A stretch of 64,000 nt of DNA from Aquanectria penicillioides (Eukaryota; Ascomycota; Sordariomycetes; Hypocreales; Nectriaceae), in assembly GCA_003415625.1 (NCBI GenBank), contig PYIU01000001.1, positions 5,270,746-5,334,745 on the forward strand, read 5' to 3'. Both the position numbers and the translations under genes were made by a program. The first letter of the stretch is position 1. Every line of letters begins with the position of its first letter. The notes under the pieces were generated by a model. That model saw only the letters and a list, made by a program, of their open reading frames with translations, did no database searches and was not told the origin of the DNA. Of the stretch, positions 1-11,795 are shown piece after piece.

Positions 1-90
1 GCCAGCTTGTTATGTCTCGAAGACCTAACAACACCCCAAGAAGCAATGGGCACTCAACCGGTAACCGCATAACATTCACATCACGTCCAC

Positions 91-107
91 AAAAAAAAAA
101 AAAAAAA
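91..107. repeat. 17-base A run
   Basis: An uninterrupted run of 17 A lies just past the stop codon of the Myb-like gene. On that gene's strand it is a T run in the 3' flank. It has no coding role. Confidence 0.9.
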
Positions 108-174
108 GTTCATCCATGGAACAAGGGCCTGTATATCAGACTGCATCATGGTGACATGATTTCAATGATTGAAC

Positions 175-840
175 TTAATCTTCATCCTCTTCAATGCCGC
201 TATCGGCCCTGATGGCTGCACAAACATCGTCGTCTCCTGGGTCCTTCCTGACCTTGGCTGGTCGCTTGGGAGTAGTGCCTAGGACAGGTCTGTCAGTTTG
301 TTCTATTCACTAACGGTGAAAGTCTGTAGTTCTTACCAGGGCTGCGACGCTTGCGGGGTGTTGCTTTCTTGGCGCTCGTGACATAGTTGTCGCTGTCATC
401 ATCGTTCTCGGCGACGGGCTTTTTGGTGCGAGATTTGCGTGCTAGATGAGACAACGTCGTCAGGAGGCGTCGATGTATGATGGTATGTTCGGAGTTCCCA
501 ACGACACAAACTTACGCGTAGCCACCTTCTTTGTTGGTGTAGCAAAAGCGTCAGGCTCCCCATTCTTCTGTCTCTCCTCAAGCTCGGAGACGGACTTGTT
601 GATCTTGGTCCACATGTTCTGGAGGGACTTGGTAGTGCGGCCCGGCATGACGATGCGAGACCAGTTGATCTGCTTGCCATCCTCCTTGAACTGGGCTACG
701 ACTCGCAAAAGGAACTGATACTGTTCCCAAAGGTCTCAGCACCGCAAGCCTGAATCCATACAAGCTGAGCTGAGCTTTCTTACCTTGGCGTCCTCGGTCC
801 AAGGAAGGACTTTGCCGTCTCCTTTTTCAGTGTCCGACAT
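175..840 (-). CDS. small Myb/SANT-like DNA-binding protein
   Basis: Four exons are inferred: 784-840, 516-720, 337-441 and 175-278. They sum to 471 bases, giving 156 aa in an exact frame. The N-terminal half (about residues 12-75) has the spaced tryptophans and helices of a short Myb/SANT-like fold: a PWT start, then INWSRI, then a TTKSLQNMW recognition-helix-like stretch. The second half is basic, with AT-hook-like TPRK repeats (TPRKSR, ATPRKRR, TPKRP), and it ends in an acidic EEDED tail. Such proteins are common in filamentous fungi and are presumed nuclear DNA-binding factors; no specific target can be named. Splice sites are GTAAG donors with TAG or CAG acceptors, and the start is the first in-frame ATG of the exon chain. 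The domain assignment is by pattern only. Confidence 0.75.
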
Positions 841-2201
841 TTTGCGTAAAAACCTAGATAGGTGGGAAAAAAATATTTGCGGGACGAAGAAGATGAGAAG
901 GAGGCCCTAAGATTCCTTTCTTGCTTCGGGTTGGCGGTCAGTTGTGCGCATACAGAAGGCGGGTGCAAATAAGTGAGGGGAACGCACCGATGATGTGGGA
1001 AGTTGGTAGGAAGGAAGTCGAGAAAGCTGAGACAATTTTTTTTTTTAAATATTTGAACACCTGCTCTGCCGAGGATTGGTCAATGTGAGCGAATTGAGAT
1101 GTGAAGTAAAAGGTGAAGTGAAAGGTAGAGAGGGTAAAGAAATAAAAGGGAGTGGTGACGGGAGAGAAATGATATAGAAGGAAGTAGTAAGGGCGAAGGA
1201 AAACAACTCTTTAGTGCTTTTAGGTCACATGGGCAATCGAATGCTCTGATCGGACCAATGTGAGGAGCTTCTTAGGTGTTTGTTTGCCCAAGTGAGAACA
1301 AAGTGAATAGGCGTTTGGTTGGTTGCTAGGCAGAAGGGAAACGAGACTAATAAGAGTGTCGATGTCGTGTTTAGACTATTGCCAACAGCTGCAAACGGTC
1401 AAACAGGCGGCCGGGGAATCTAATGGAAACCAAAAAGGATTCCCGGCGTAGATTGTAGTCTTTGGGTACCGACAGCTAATGGTAAGACGCCTATAACTAT
1501 AACTGATCACTGCTTGCTTGCCAACATGTCCCTGGGAGAAATGGTGCAGAAGTACAATGAAATGGAAACCCTGCTCTGATTAACCAGATTGAGCCTCTAT
1601 GTGGAATTGACACTCAAATTCGTCAGTCGTCATTCAGTGATCCCAGGTTCCATCCCGGCCAATCTCCAGGCATTCATGGATGCAAGAGGACAGGCACACT
1701 CCTTCATTTCTGTGAAGTGATAAACTGCACCGAAGTGCTTTCTTCAAGTAGCGAAGATGCCATGCCTGTCTATGTCTATGTGCCATTTCATGTCTTCGTG
1801 TACACATTCCGGAATCCCAACTCCAAGCAACCGCAGCCAAACCCCGCAACTATATCGTCAAAAGTTCTTCGGTTCCTGCACGTGAAGAAGAACAGCAGTT
1901 CTCAATATCAGCAAAAAGATACTGCGATCAATACCAGAAACCTAGGCCGGGATCAAAAAGTCCATCACGCCTCACGCCAAATGCTGGGTGTACCACCTAA
2001 ATCCTGAAAGTCGAGAATCCTCGGGCTTCCATAAAAGCTGACAAAACACCACATATGCCCGTCCGTCCTCGTATCTCAACACGCGCTTTGCATCCATCTG
2101 CAAGCGTAGCCCATCCTCATGTCAGACCTATGCCTCGCCGCACATGCCCACATCTCAATTTGCCAACGCTGATCAGCTCCGCCAAGCGTAAAAGCCACCA
2201 C
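841..2201. other. intergenic, between Myb-like gene and J-domain gene
   Basis: This 1.36 kb holds the upstream flank of the Myb-like gene and the downstream flank of the J-domain gene. A purine-rich GAAGTGAAAGG-type stretch lies around 1090-1200, with a T run near 1037. Open frames here are short and show no recognisable protein signature. I see no RNA gene. Confidence 0.6.
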
Positions 2202-4996
2202 TTATTTCATCTTCAGCCGAAACGCCATAAATTCTCGAAATCGGTGCTCATGCTCTTCGCATGCTGCATTCCACTGTCTCCGTACATCGCCGTCCTGTTG
2301 CACCCAGTTGAAATATTCCCCAATATCCGTGTCGTTGCGAGCCTCCAAGAATGAATACCCCTTTGTCTTTCTGGCACTCATCACGTTCGTCTTTCGAGTG
2401 GAAAAATGATCCACAACCCTAGCGTTGAACTCATCCCACTTCTGCAAATAGTTTTCAAACTCCTTGACATATTTTTCCCAAGCTGCAAAGTGCGGTTTTC
2501 TCCCATTGACGGCGACAGTGGGAAGCAGGGGGGCCGTAGGAGCTTTTGGGAACACCAAAGGAGGCGCTTTAGGGATCTTCATGGGCATCTCAGCAGATGG
2601 CTTGCTTTCAAAAGGCAGGTTGTCTTTCAAGTCAGCAAATGACTTGAGGCCAGAGTCTTGAGAAGCAAAAGGCGCCACATTCTTCAGTTCGGCAAAATTG
2701 GCCAAAAACTCTTCGCTGTCCTCTGATCCCACGGTATTTGGATTGAACGGCACTTTCGGGGCTCTCGTTGGCCTTGGCTCGCCGTTGACCCCTTCCACAT
2801 TCCCAGGACGCCACTCTGGCCTCGACGGTTCAACGTTTATGTTCCTAGGCTCATTGGAAGCGTCTGTTTGTTCCTTAGGTGCTGTCGTCGGAGTCGTTGC
2901 CTTGGCAGGAGGGCTATCTATATCCATAGCCTGGGGACTCTCTGTGACCGCTGGGCCTCCCTGCTGGGCTTTTCGTCCAGGCCACGCCAACTCTTCTTCG
3001 TCGCTACTGCTTTCGCCATCAATAGTTGGCGGCTTTCCATGTCTTCCCTTCTTCGGATTGCCACGCATGGAGCGTGTTGGTGAAGCTGATTTAGGCTGAG
3101 GTGGAGGAGGTTCGAAATTGTGTGGTCCAAACTCCTTGCTCCAGCCTTCAGGGTTGAACCCAGGCTCGGCATTTCCTGATTCCGAAGGAACGCTCGAAGT
3201 ATCACTCCGGTTAATCGTAGGGCGCTTGGTCGGCGAGCGACGGCCAGTTCGGTTGCCTAGCGGGGGTCTTGGTTTCGTAGGGGTACCTTGCTCTGAGCCC
3301 CCTGCACTGAAATGCCAAGAATCTGGCTCTTCGTTGTTTGCAAACCTCGTGTTGATGTCATCGGTACTGCTTCTCGAGAAGTTAGGGTGCTCGGGGGAAG
3401 TTGAAGCAAAGGTTTCGTCGTTCACAGGAAAGCTGAAGCTATTAGAGAGACCATTGTTAGCAGAGTTCTTCGATACAGGTTGATCTGAGTTCTCATCATG
3501 ACGTCTTCTCTTCTCTGCTGACCCCATGAAACTGGCATTTTCGATGAGCTGGGCCAGCAATTTCTGCTGTTGCCGTTCAAAGGGAGTCAACTGAAGGGGA
3601 GAATTTTGGTCTCCACTAGGAGAAGCGTAGAGGGTTGAGTATCTGTCCGGATCGGACTGAAACAGTGCATCATCTTGATGGGTTGCCGAACATTGTGGGT
3701 GAGGGGGATGGGAATGAGATGTTTGACCGATGTCGTGATTGTGAAAAGAAGAAGAGTGGTGAAAATATGAAGAGGATGCTGAATCATACATTGACGGGCC
3801 GCCGGTGGTATTCTGCGGTTTTGTTGCTACAAAATTGTTAGTTCTGTTAGCCATGGAGAAGAGGTGTTTAGTACGTACGACTCTCGGCTGTGGTAGAATT
3901 GGGTGTTTGAGGAGCAGGACCATCTGGGACCGATGGGAACCGTTGGCCGGTTCTGGATTTTTTCAGAGGAGCCTTTGGCCGGGAATCCACTGGCACCTTC
4001 GAAGGAGATTCTTGTCCTTGGGTTGGGTCATTGATAGATGGCTCATCCGCATTCTTATCCTTTGGAACATTGAAGCTTTGTTGTCTCGACGGCGGATCAA
4101 CTTCCGGGGAGGAGGTTCCATTGTAAGTAGGTGGCTCACGGGCGGTCTTTTCTGTGCCCAAAGGAACTCCGGCGGCTGGGCTGGTAGAAGCGGTGTTTTG
4201 TCGCGGATCGGCTGAGCCGTCTTGTTCTCTGAACTGTTTCAAGGGATCTGGCATTGGGGCGGAGTTAGAGCCATTCTGTGCAAATGGGTCGACTGGACGG
4301 GTGTTGTAGTTCGTATTGTAGTTGCTGCTCGCCACGGGAGGCTCATCACCGTGAGAAGCTGACCGAGGATGATAACCTGTCTTTCTCGTCCCAAATGAGG
4401 CCTGGGCGCGTTGCTTGGCAGCCTCTGTTCTCGGCGGAGGAGGTGGAGGGTTTGGTCGAGGTTGTTGTTCGGCAGGCTTTGGGTTCGCCTGGGATTTGCG
4501 CATATTCTCGAAAGCGCGAGCCGCATTCTGCTTCAGGTCCGGATCCGAGGCATTGGCCTGCTTCGAGGTGGGGGGGACGCCTTGCGAAAAACGAGTTTGC
4601 CACCTTTGTGCCCCAGACGGCGTGGCCCGGGTTGACTGGTTACGGCGAGGAGGTGGTGGGAATTGCTCGCTGACATTGGACCAAGGGTTCCCTTTTACCC
4701 CTGATGCGCCGGGGTATCGAGATCGCGCTCTCGTGCTGTCGAACTTTGCTTTCTGTTCGGGATCCGAGAGAACCTCGTGGGCGGACTGAATGATCTGAAA
4801 CTGAGCGTTGACTTCCTGTTCCTTTCCAGGATTGCGATCCGGATGATACTTGAGCGCTACAAGGTCGGTTAGTGTGGGCCAAGATTCAACCACAAATCGA
4901 GTTCATACCAAGTTTCCGGAACTGTCTCTTAATTTCCTGGACATCTGCCGACGGGGGCAGCTCTAGGTCTGCATAATAATCTCGGGTTATCCCCAT
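2202..4996 (-). CDS. J-domain (DnaJ) co-chaperone with long disordered tail
   Basis: Three exons (4909-4996, 3879-4856, 2202-3826) sum to 2691 bases, giving 896 aa in frame. Residues 1 to about 70 form a J domain: RDYYADLELPPSA, then KYHPDRNPG with the HPD tripeptide at about 34-36 that stimulates Hsp70 ATPase, then helix IV ending near KFDSTRARSR. The next roughly 650 residues are low complexity, rich in P, S, N and Q. The last 150 or so residues look folded again (WEKYVKEFENYLQKWDEFNARVV, then MSARKTKGYSFLEA), resembling the conserved C-terminal part of fungal J proteins of this layout. No J-type zinc finger or signal peptide is seen, so a class C cytosolic or nuclear co-chaperone is inferred. 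Intron 1 splits the J domain just before the HPD helix. The client is unknown. Confidence 0.88.
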
Positions 4997-7555
4997 GGCA
5001 GTCGATAGTTCGAGTGCGTTGAGAACACGTTACCAGTGAGGGACGTTGATGCAATAAACGAGTTTTGTTTTGTTGATGGGCTCTAGTTGACGATTGTACG
5101 GGTTTCGGGTTGGAAAGTGAAGCACAAAATCGATTAGAGGGCTTTCGTATCGATTCGATCAAATAAGGAAAAAATTATCTGTCTTATTCGGGGTCAGTAA
5201 AGCAGCAGGAGGTGGTGTAGTGCCAGCCTGAGGAAAGCAACAAAGCTGGGCCGGGATCATAACGTGGGGGAGGGGCGGAGGTTTTCTGTCGGGAACGCAT
5301 ACATTCGTCAAGTCCAGGTGTCAAGGAGTGGTCGAGAATTGGAGCAGACAGATGCTAGCGGCTGTTCCGACCTTGTCAGCGGATGGTCGAGCCTGGAGAG
5401 AAATAGGAAATGGCAATGGAGGTAAGCGAGGGTCGGAATCTCGTGGGTCGAGGGGGGGGTTGAAGGGGCAGAGCGGGCGGCCTGGCAAAACAGTTGTCGG
5501 GGTCGACCAGTTAAGGAGAGTGGCTGGCTTGAAGCGGACACTAAGGACAAGGTCTCGTTGATCTGATGTGGCGCGAGGTCTGTTGGAACCTTGGGTCGGT
5601 CGAGAGAGAGACGCCGCAGAATCATGGCAACTCCGAGAGCAGAAGCAGAGAAAGGGATTGGGCGCTGGGTGTTGAAAGGATCAAGCAAACTTACCCGGAT
5701 GACGTCAGGTCGTGGGAGATGAAGGCGGGCTTGCGGGATGGATGACAGGGGCCGGCAGTGAAGCTGGAGAAAGCAGTGCAAAGAGAAGGAGAGATGGCAG
5801 AGAGATGGTCGGGCTTCCGAAGGTGCGAGGTGCAGCGCGAGGGTGAGAAGCTGAACGCTGTGTCACGGTGGGTGCGCCGCGGTCGAAATGACGGATGGAA
5901 GTTATCGTCCTGCAGGGAAGTACCGTGTAGCAGTGAGGTAGCCCTTGGGCGCTAATAAAAGTACCTTGGGGCCAAAAGGGCGCCAAGATGTACAGCAACG
6001 GGCCGCGTCTAGGGGCTGTGGCTCAGCGACTGGGCTACCAGTACTTTTTCTTTGGGGGGGGGGGGAGGGGTCTTTGTTTCCAGGGTCATGAAGTCTCGGT
6101 GCTCTTGGGGCTTGGGTCTCAGGTGCGTGTTCCCCGTAGCCGCCGTACGTTGGGTCTAGTGTTTGCTCCGTCAAGCGTCTATCTTTTACTCCTCCCTCCA
6201 GACACAGGAACCAGATCAGAGAATGGCTTCTTAGGGCTGAAGAACTGGAGCTTGTTCTGGCATAGGTGGGCACCGAGTGTTCCCTATCACTGCCTAATAA
6301 TTGTGCCGAGGGGCCTTTGTCATTTCTGCTCCCGTTCGGCGCTACCTCACAAAACGAAAGAAAACAAACAACTGGTCAGCGGCGGGGTCACCATGGGCAG
6401 CGGCCCGGCACACACAATGCCACCAAGACACCCCACTTTCGGGCTGGAAAGCAGATGAAACATGCCTTGGCCTTGATTGACTGGCGCCCTGTTCGGGAAG
6501 GAAACTAGGGACAAGACACCAATTCATCTCATTTGCATGTGCATGTTTATTAATGCCTCTCTTTGCCTTTGGGTTTTGTTAGTTCCTGTCCAGACTTCGA
6601 GTTATCGATGGCTTAGTTGTATAGGTACTTATAATATCAGTCAGTCCAAGTCTAACCTGAGAGCCTATCTCCTTTTGCCCCTCAACCCCCTCCGCCTTTG
6701 CGGTCATTGGAGTTCTCAACGGCAAAGACACGCTCTCTCGTACGTACGAGCTCCATGAATCTGTCGCTACAGAAAGTGCAGTCACCAGGTCCGGTGCATG
6801 GAAATTGTTTCCAATGGCGTTCAAAAGCCCCAGGGGCTCCAATGCTTGCCGCCTTATTTGACATTTTGCACCAGCCAGCACACACCCATCTTCAAGCACT
6901 GCCACACCATTGCACATGCACCAAGCCACCCATCCGCCTGACGTAACGAGCTGGCGATTTGCACAATATCCATCCAGGAACACGGCCTCATCTCCAGCCA
7001 CACCTTTGCCCCTTGCTGTCGATAGCCGAGTTGTTGGATTTGGCACAAACTGGTTGCACAGCACCCAAGACTGGTCAGTCGCTGCCCGAAGCGTGAGTCT
7101 GAGTTGGCGCCTTCGATGTTCGCTTGACAGTCGGCTACACGCCATGCACGTGGTCCCAAAGCCACCAGCCAGCCAACGGGGTGGTGCATCTTCGTTGAGG
7201 ACCAGACGCACATGTGACCAACGCACCTCAACGTCAGCTTGACCCCACACGATCACCCAACTACCAAAGACACCCGGCGATTCCTGTTGTTCTGGACCTG
7301 GCGACAGGCTGCAAGATCCCGGCCGCCCTGGGTTTCGGGAAAGGACTCTCTCTCTCTCTCATCTCTCTCTGCCCCACTGTGACGAATGTAGCCGTGAGGC
7401 TTTGGTGAAGCCGCGCCTCGACCGATATAGAAGTCCATCGCAGGAGGCCTAGTTCAAACAATGCTCACACCACCAACGCAACGAGGAAGAATCGACGTAG
7501 TTTCAACAATTATTCTGCCATGCCAACTATTCGCTTTTATGACTCCTAGCTCAGC
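4997..7555. other. intergenic, upstream of J-domain gene
   Basis: This 2.56 kb stretch contains the promoter side of the J-domain gene and the 3' flank of the CUE gene. I see a 12-G run at 6054-6065, a perfect TGACGTCA at 5700-5707, and a CT microsatellite around 7343-7368. The longest open frame (minus strand, 5308-5781) has no domain-like composition, and I treat it as chance. Confidence 0.6.
5700..5707. promoter_or_regulatory. CRE-like palindrome TGACGTCA
   Basis: A perfect 8-base cAMP-response-element palindrome lies about 0.7 kb upstream of the J-domain start codon. In fungi this site is bound by ATF/CREB-type bZIP factors such as Atf1. Function here is inference only; a single 8-mer can occur by chance in 64 kb. 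Confidence 0.3.
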
Positions 7556-8193
7556 TCAGCTTCCCTGCGCCAACCTCTCGGCCGCAATCTTAGCTTCCAT
7601 CTTCCTCCTCGCCGCCAGAATCATCTCCTCCCTTCTCTTTTGAAGCGAAGCGTGTCGCTCTTCCCGGTTTGAGCTCCACCCTTGGAGTTCTTGTCGTTGT
7701 CCTCGTGCGAGGCCGTCCCGATCTTGTCCTTCAGGTTGTACCTCGTAATCAGGTCAGGCTGGGCCGGCTTCTCGGGTTGTCGCGGCGTCGCCGTTGTGTT
7801 GGTGCTGCTGCCACCGGGGGGCGGAGGAGGCTGGAAAGTAACTGGAGGCTAAGCGGAGTGTCGCGATCAGCAAAGGGCCGTCAAACAAAGGGGGGGGAGA
7901 AGGCTATGATATTGAAGGCTTACCGTTTCCAGTCTACCAGCGAGAATCCTCTCAGTGGTGTTTTGGATATTGCCGCCGTTCCGCTGCAGGTCCCAGAGAA
8001 TGCTCCGCCGGTCGGCTTGAGGAAACATCTGCTGTATCCTCTCGACTGCGATCTCTCTTGACCTGAGGAAAGCCTCGGGAGAGCGGGAAGGCTGCTGAGG
8101 TGATGAGCCCCCGAAAAAGAGGTAGCGGACTACCAGGCCGAAGACGACCAGGATGCCCACGAAATATGGCAATGAGATCTGTTCGTTTGACAT
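7556..8193 (-). CDS. ER-anchored CUE-domain protein (Cue1-like), apparent 1-base frameshift
   Basis: Exon 1 (7924-8193) begins MSNEQISLPYF, followed by a hydrophobic anchor of about 18 residues (VGILVVFGLVVRYLFF). A CUE domain follows at about residues 47-90 (AVERIQQMFPQADRR, then LQRNGGNIQNTTERIL). Exon 2 starts at 7848 with a proline-rich linker and PDLITRYNLKDK. The family role, from yeast Cue1, is to tether and activate the ubiquitin-conjugating enzyme of ER-associated degradation. As given, the frame ends early at 7621-7623 (165 aa). The expected C-terminal helix (SLQKRREEMILAARRKMEAK) lies in another frame and ends at 7556. One extra base in the C run 7679-7681 would join them into 187 aa. 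I read this as a sequence error rather than a decayed gene. The 3' limit given assumes that. Confidence 0.82.
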
Positions 8194-8982
8194 GGTCGCT
8201 TAGATATGGCCAGGTGGTGAACCGGAAGTGCGCGGGCGGCCAAAGATAGATTGCGTAGAGACGAGTGAGGGCGGGGCGTGATCGGCCACGACGGAATTTG
8301 CAGCGTCAGCACCGGTTTTCAAAAGGGCATTCACACGAGGCAGTTTATTCCACGAGCCGGAGAGCCACGGTCGTGGGTCGATGCCCGTCTAGTAGGTCTG
8401 TTCTCTAATCCAGCGAGACAAGGTTACGGAGCCGGGGGTTCCAGCCTCGCTACATCTAGCGTAAGCCCACCGTGGAAGAACCTCGGCTAATTCTGGGGCG
8501 AGCTCCTCTCACACGACATCTCACACGACAAGTTGCCCCAAGTCAGAAACCGACTTACAACTTCGGGCTGTGCTAAACTACTCTCGGCCATTGCTACTTT
8601 GAGCGCTCTTATACATTACCTCGTAGTAAAGTGGGCGTTTTCTTGGCCCCCTGGTATTCAGTTAGAACGCTCAGGCGCAAACACACAGCAATCATGCACT
8701 TGGAAAGGGAGCCATTGCAATAGGCTTTGTGGCAACGGGGAAGCATCCTGTATTAACCCGGTGCAGCCCTCAAACCCAGGTGACAAACCGTCTACCTCGA
8801 TGACCAGATCGTACCGTCCCAGACCCCGGGGCCAACAGACCCGATCCATAACCGCAAGGAAGAGTTGTCCTGCCTTGACAGCAAAACGCCCGATGATACA
8901 CTTTCCCCAGTTTCAACCAGCCATGCAAAGCATCACATCACCCACGCGACCCCTGGAAATTTCCAATTAAGTCGTTTCAACA
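8194..8982. other. intergenic, between CUE gene and NOT2
   Basis: This 0.79 kb is the 5' flank of the CUE gene and the 3' flank of NOT2. The open frames are short and have no domain-like content. I see no repeat or RNA gene. Confidence 0.55.
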
Positions 8983-11416
8983 TTACGGCACAATTGGTGC
9001 CTGGTTGAGGGTCGTATCTAGATCCCCATAGTGCAGAGTGAACTCGCGCTAAGCAAGCCCAGTTAGCACATGCATGTACATTGATATTTTTGAAAGGGGC
9101 GTCATGATGTAAGAAGATAAGATCCCAAAACTTACGCGTTCTTTCCGCCAACTTGAAGTATCCCACACAATGTAGTATCCTCGCTCATGGTTTGGACTAA
9201 GTATTTGGGGAGTCATGTGCTCATCCTTTGTGAGCCATACTTGTAGCTTCTTGTGCCACCGCCAGTTTCGAGAGTGTCTTGGTCATCATATCAGCATGTG
9301 ACTGAGATTCATCATCGGGTTTAACTCACAGTTCTACCGCCGCCATCTGCTGCTTGATATCTGCCGGACAGCTGTAGAAAATCCAGAACAACGTTTCCTC
9401 GTTAAAACTCTGAATCTTGCTCTCAATTGGCTGGACGTTTGTCACGTTATAGCACTCAGGTAACCGAAATTTGCTGGCATTGGCCGTTGGTCTAGGGGGG
9501 GCATCATCAAATAGCGAGTAGATTTGAGTCGAAAAGAGTCTGCACTTGTTAGCTAACCTCTTTGACTCAAGATCGGGCCACGTACTCTTGGGAACCCATA
9601 TCCAACCCAAGCGAGGTAGGATCCATCCCCACAACCATTGCATGGTAATCGGGGTAGTTGTTCATCAATGTTCGCAGTCCCTTGATTCCCCATTTGTCTA
9701 CAGCAGGCATGCCGGCAAGAGGGTCAACTAGTTCTGGAGTTTGGTTTTCGCTCTCATCGTTCAAGCTACCTGCAGCAGCTTCGTTGCCGGAAGGAAGGCT
9801 GTCTGGATCTTGGGAAGTCACATCACCAGCCGGGGGGACCGTGCTGGGGATATCCTCGCCGAGTTTCTGCCTTACTTCTTCTCCACTTCCAAGGATTTTT
9901 GGTTCCTGTGGTCGAGAAGAGCCTTTCAAGGTCAACATTAATCCACATTCAAGAGAAGTCAAAACTTACCAGGTGCACCTACTCCGGGGGGCGATCTTAC
10001 TTCACTTGCCCGGCTGTTAGCCGAAAGGGCATTCAGAAGGCCGTTCCCCCGGTTAACCTGCGCAGACCCTGAGGCCCCAGCCTGAGGGCCGAACCCCAAT
10101 GACGACATCAGATTGGCGCCACGGTCTGATGTTAGCTCTCCATTGGCAGTCCTGTTCAAGGGAGGGAAGTCGTCGATGCTGCTTGGTTGCACTTGAGATG
10201 GTTGACCACCCATACTGCCCTGGGTTCCAAACCGGAAGGATCCTTGCACTGAGGGAATGCGAGAAGAGTTCGGACTGAAGAGGTCGTCCTGGCCTCCTTG
10301 TTGGGATGACAGTGGAGTTGGCTGGTTGCGTTGTATGGGGCCACCTAGGTTTCTAGACCCAGAAGCTGACCACATTGAGGCTTGATTAGCATTGGAGAGT
10401 TGAGAGTTGTTAGATAATGAAGGGAATTCCCTACAGATATATGGTTAGCACAAACGATATCCAAACCAATCATGACTGATTGAGTGTAATGATAGGGGTG
10501 TAGAATGAAGCAAACAGCCAGGCAGTGTCCCTTGACAATAGCCGAATAGGCCAGACCGCGTGGCTTTCCCAGTGTTGGACAAGAGTCAGCCGCATTGTTG
10601 CGCGTCCTGGCTGGTCTTGGCCTTCTCGCGTCGTGCAAACCCCATGTCGGATGTAGGAGTGGATGCGGGCGTGAAGGTAAGGAGTCAAGCATGAAATAAA
10701 CGGGAGAACATACGACAAGTCGAGAGGTGTCGCAGGTTGCGAGCCGCTCAAGCTTTGCGCAAAACTGACATTACTGCCAAGTTGACGGTTTGGGTTTTGA
10801 AGGCCAGCACCACCCATAGGCACACCTCCTCCAAACGCCCAGCCGGTGCTATTGTTTCCTATGTTGATGGCGCATCGTCAGCCCCCACAGTACAAACATG
10901 GTGGCCCTGCCACCTCGCACAAGCCAAATCGTACCTAGCTTTCCGTTCTGTAACCGGTTCGATCCTGCTCGTCCTGGTTGTTGGGGCTGTTGTTGACCTC
11001 CAAAGCCACCAGGCATTCCGCGGAGTGTTTGTGGCACTGCCCCTACCGTCCGAGACCTTGGTCAGCTGTTGCTCGAATAATTGCTGCAGAACCCGCCCGC
11101 CTAGACTACGGCGACACAAAGACCCTTCCCTTCATTTTCACTTTCCCACGTCTCGCATCGATTTCGAAGTCGTTCCTGAGGCGGTGGCTCTGCGGCAAAC
11201 ATGACCTCAGGCAAGGGAGGGCATGGTCACGAGGAGGGCTGCGAGAGCACAGAAGCGGCCAGATGACGGCGCACAAGGTCGCGTCTTGTTGGCTCGATCC
11301 TGCCTCTTCATCTCGACGGCGAAATGGGCTCGTGGCATCGCAGATTGGGCAAACAGCGGGGTCTAAGGTTGAGGAGGGACGAAGTGGTCGGGAGCGGTCC
11401 TACCTGGCCGATTCAT
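8983..11416 (-). CDS. NOT2: CCR4-NOT complex subunit NOT2
   Basis: Eight exons (11404-11416, 10935-11042, 10714-10858, 9970-10430, 9586-9922, 9330-9539, 9136-9277, 8983-9048) give 1482 bases, 493 aa, in exact frame. NOT2 is the structural subunit that docks NOT1 and NOT3/5 in the deadenylase complex controlling mRNA decay and transcription. The first half is a G/Q/N/S-rich disordered region. DDFPPLNR and DKWGIKGLRTLMN precede the C-terminal NOT2/3/5 domain: IYSLFDDAPPRP, PECYNVTNVQP, SFNEETLFWIFYSCP, a NWRWHKKLQVWLTKDE box, then GYYIVWDTSSWRKERREF. Exon 1 is only 13 bases (ATG plus three codons), so the start is separated from the body by a 361-base intron. The initial exon is the least certain part. 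The next gene upstream on this strand, the CobW-type gene, is unrelated. Confidence 0.9.
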
Positions 11417-11795
11417 AATTGCAAAGGATCGCGCGAGCGACAGACGGCGGGGGAGCGATGTTCGGGGTCGTATAGTCGGGTTCTCTGGCTTCTCAAGGTC
11501 GAAGTCGGTCGTTAGGCAACGTCTCTGCGTGTCAAGATGCTGTTTGCACTTTTGCTGCGCTGGTCGGAGAAGGCTGTTGAGGCTTGATGCACCTGGAAGC
11601 CCGTGGCCGGATTCAAGTGGGTCCGCACCGACAGCCACGCCCCCGCCAATCAAGTCCTCTGTACGGGGCCAAGGCTGACACTGATGCGCGGGCACTACGC
11701 AACGCCGGTCGACGACAGTTTAAATCGTGGCGACGCACCTCTCGCATCCTAGGCGGGGTGCAGGGCATCTACATCTATTCGTGTATCTATCGGCT
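11417..11795. other. intergenic, between NOT2 and CobW-type gene
   Basis: This 379-base gap lies between two same-strand genes. It must hold the NOT2 promoter and 5' UTR together with the 3' end of the CobW-type gene. I see no distinct motif. Confidence 0.5.

Noticed and set aside
5308..5781. 157-codon minus-strand open frame upstream of the J-domain gene
   Set aside because: Composition is rich in P, S, L and R as expected from GC-rich random sequence, with no motif or intron structure.
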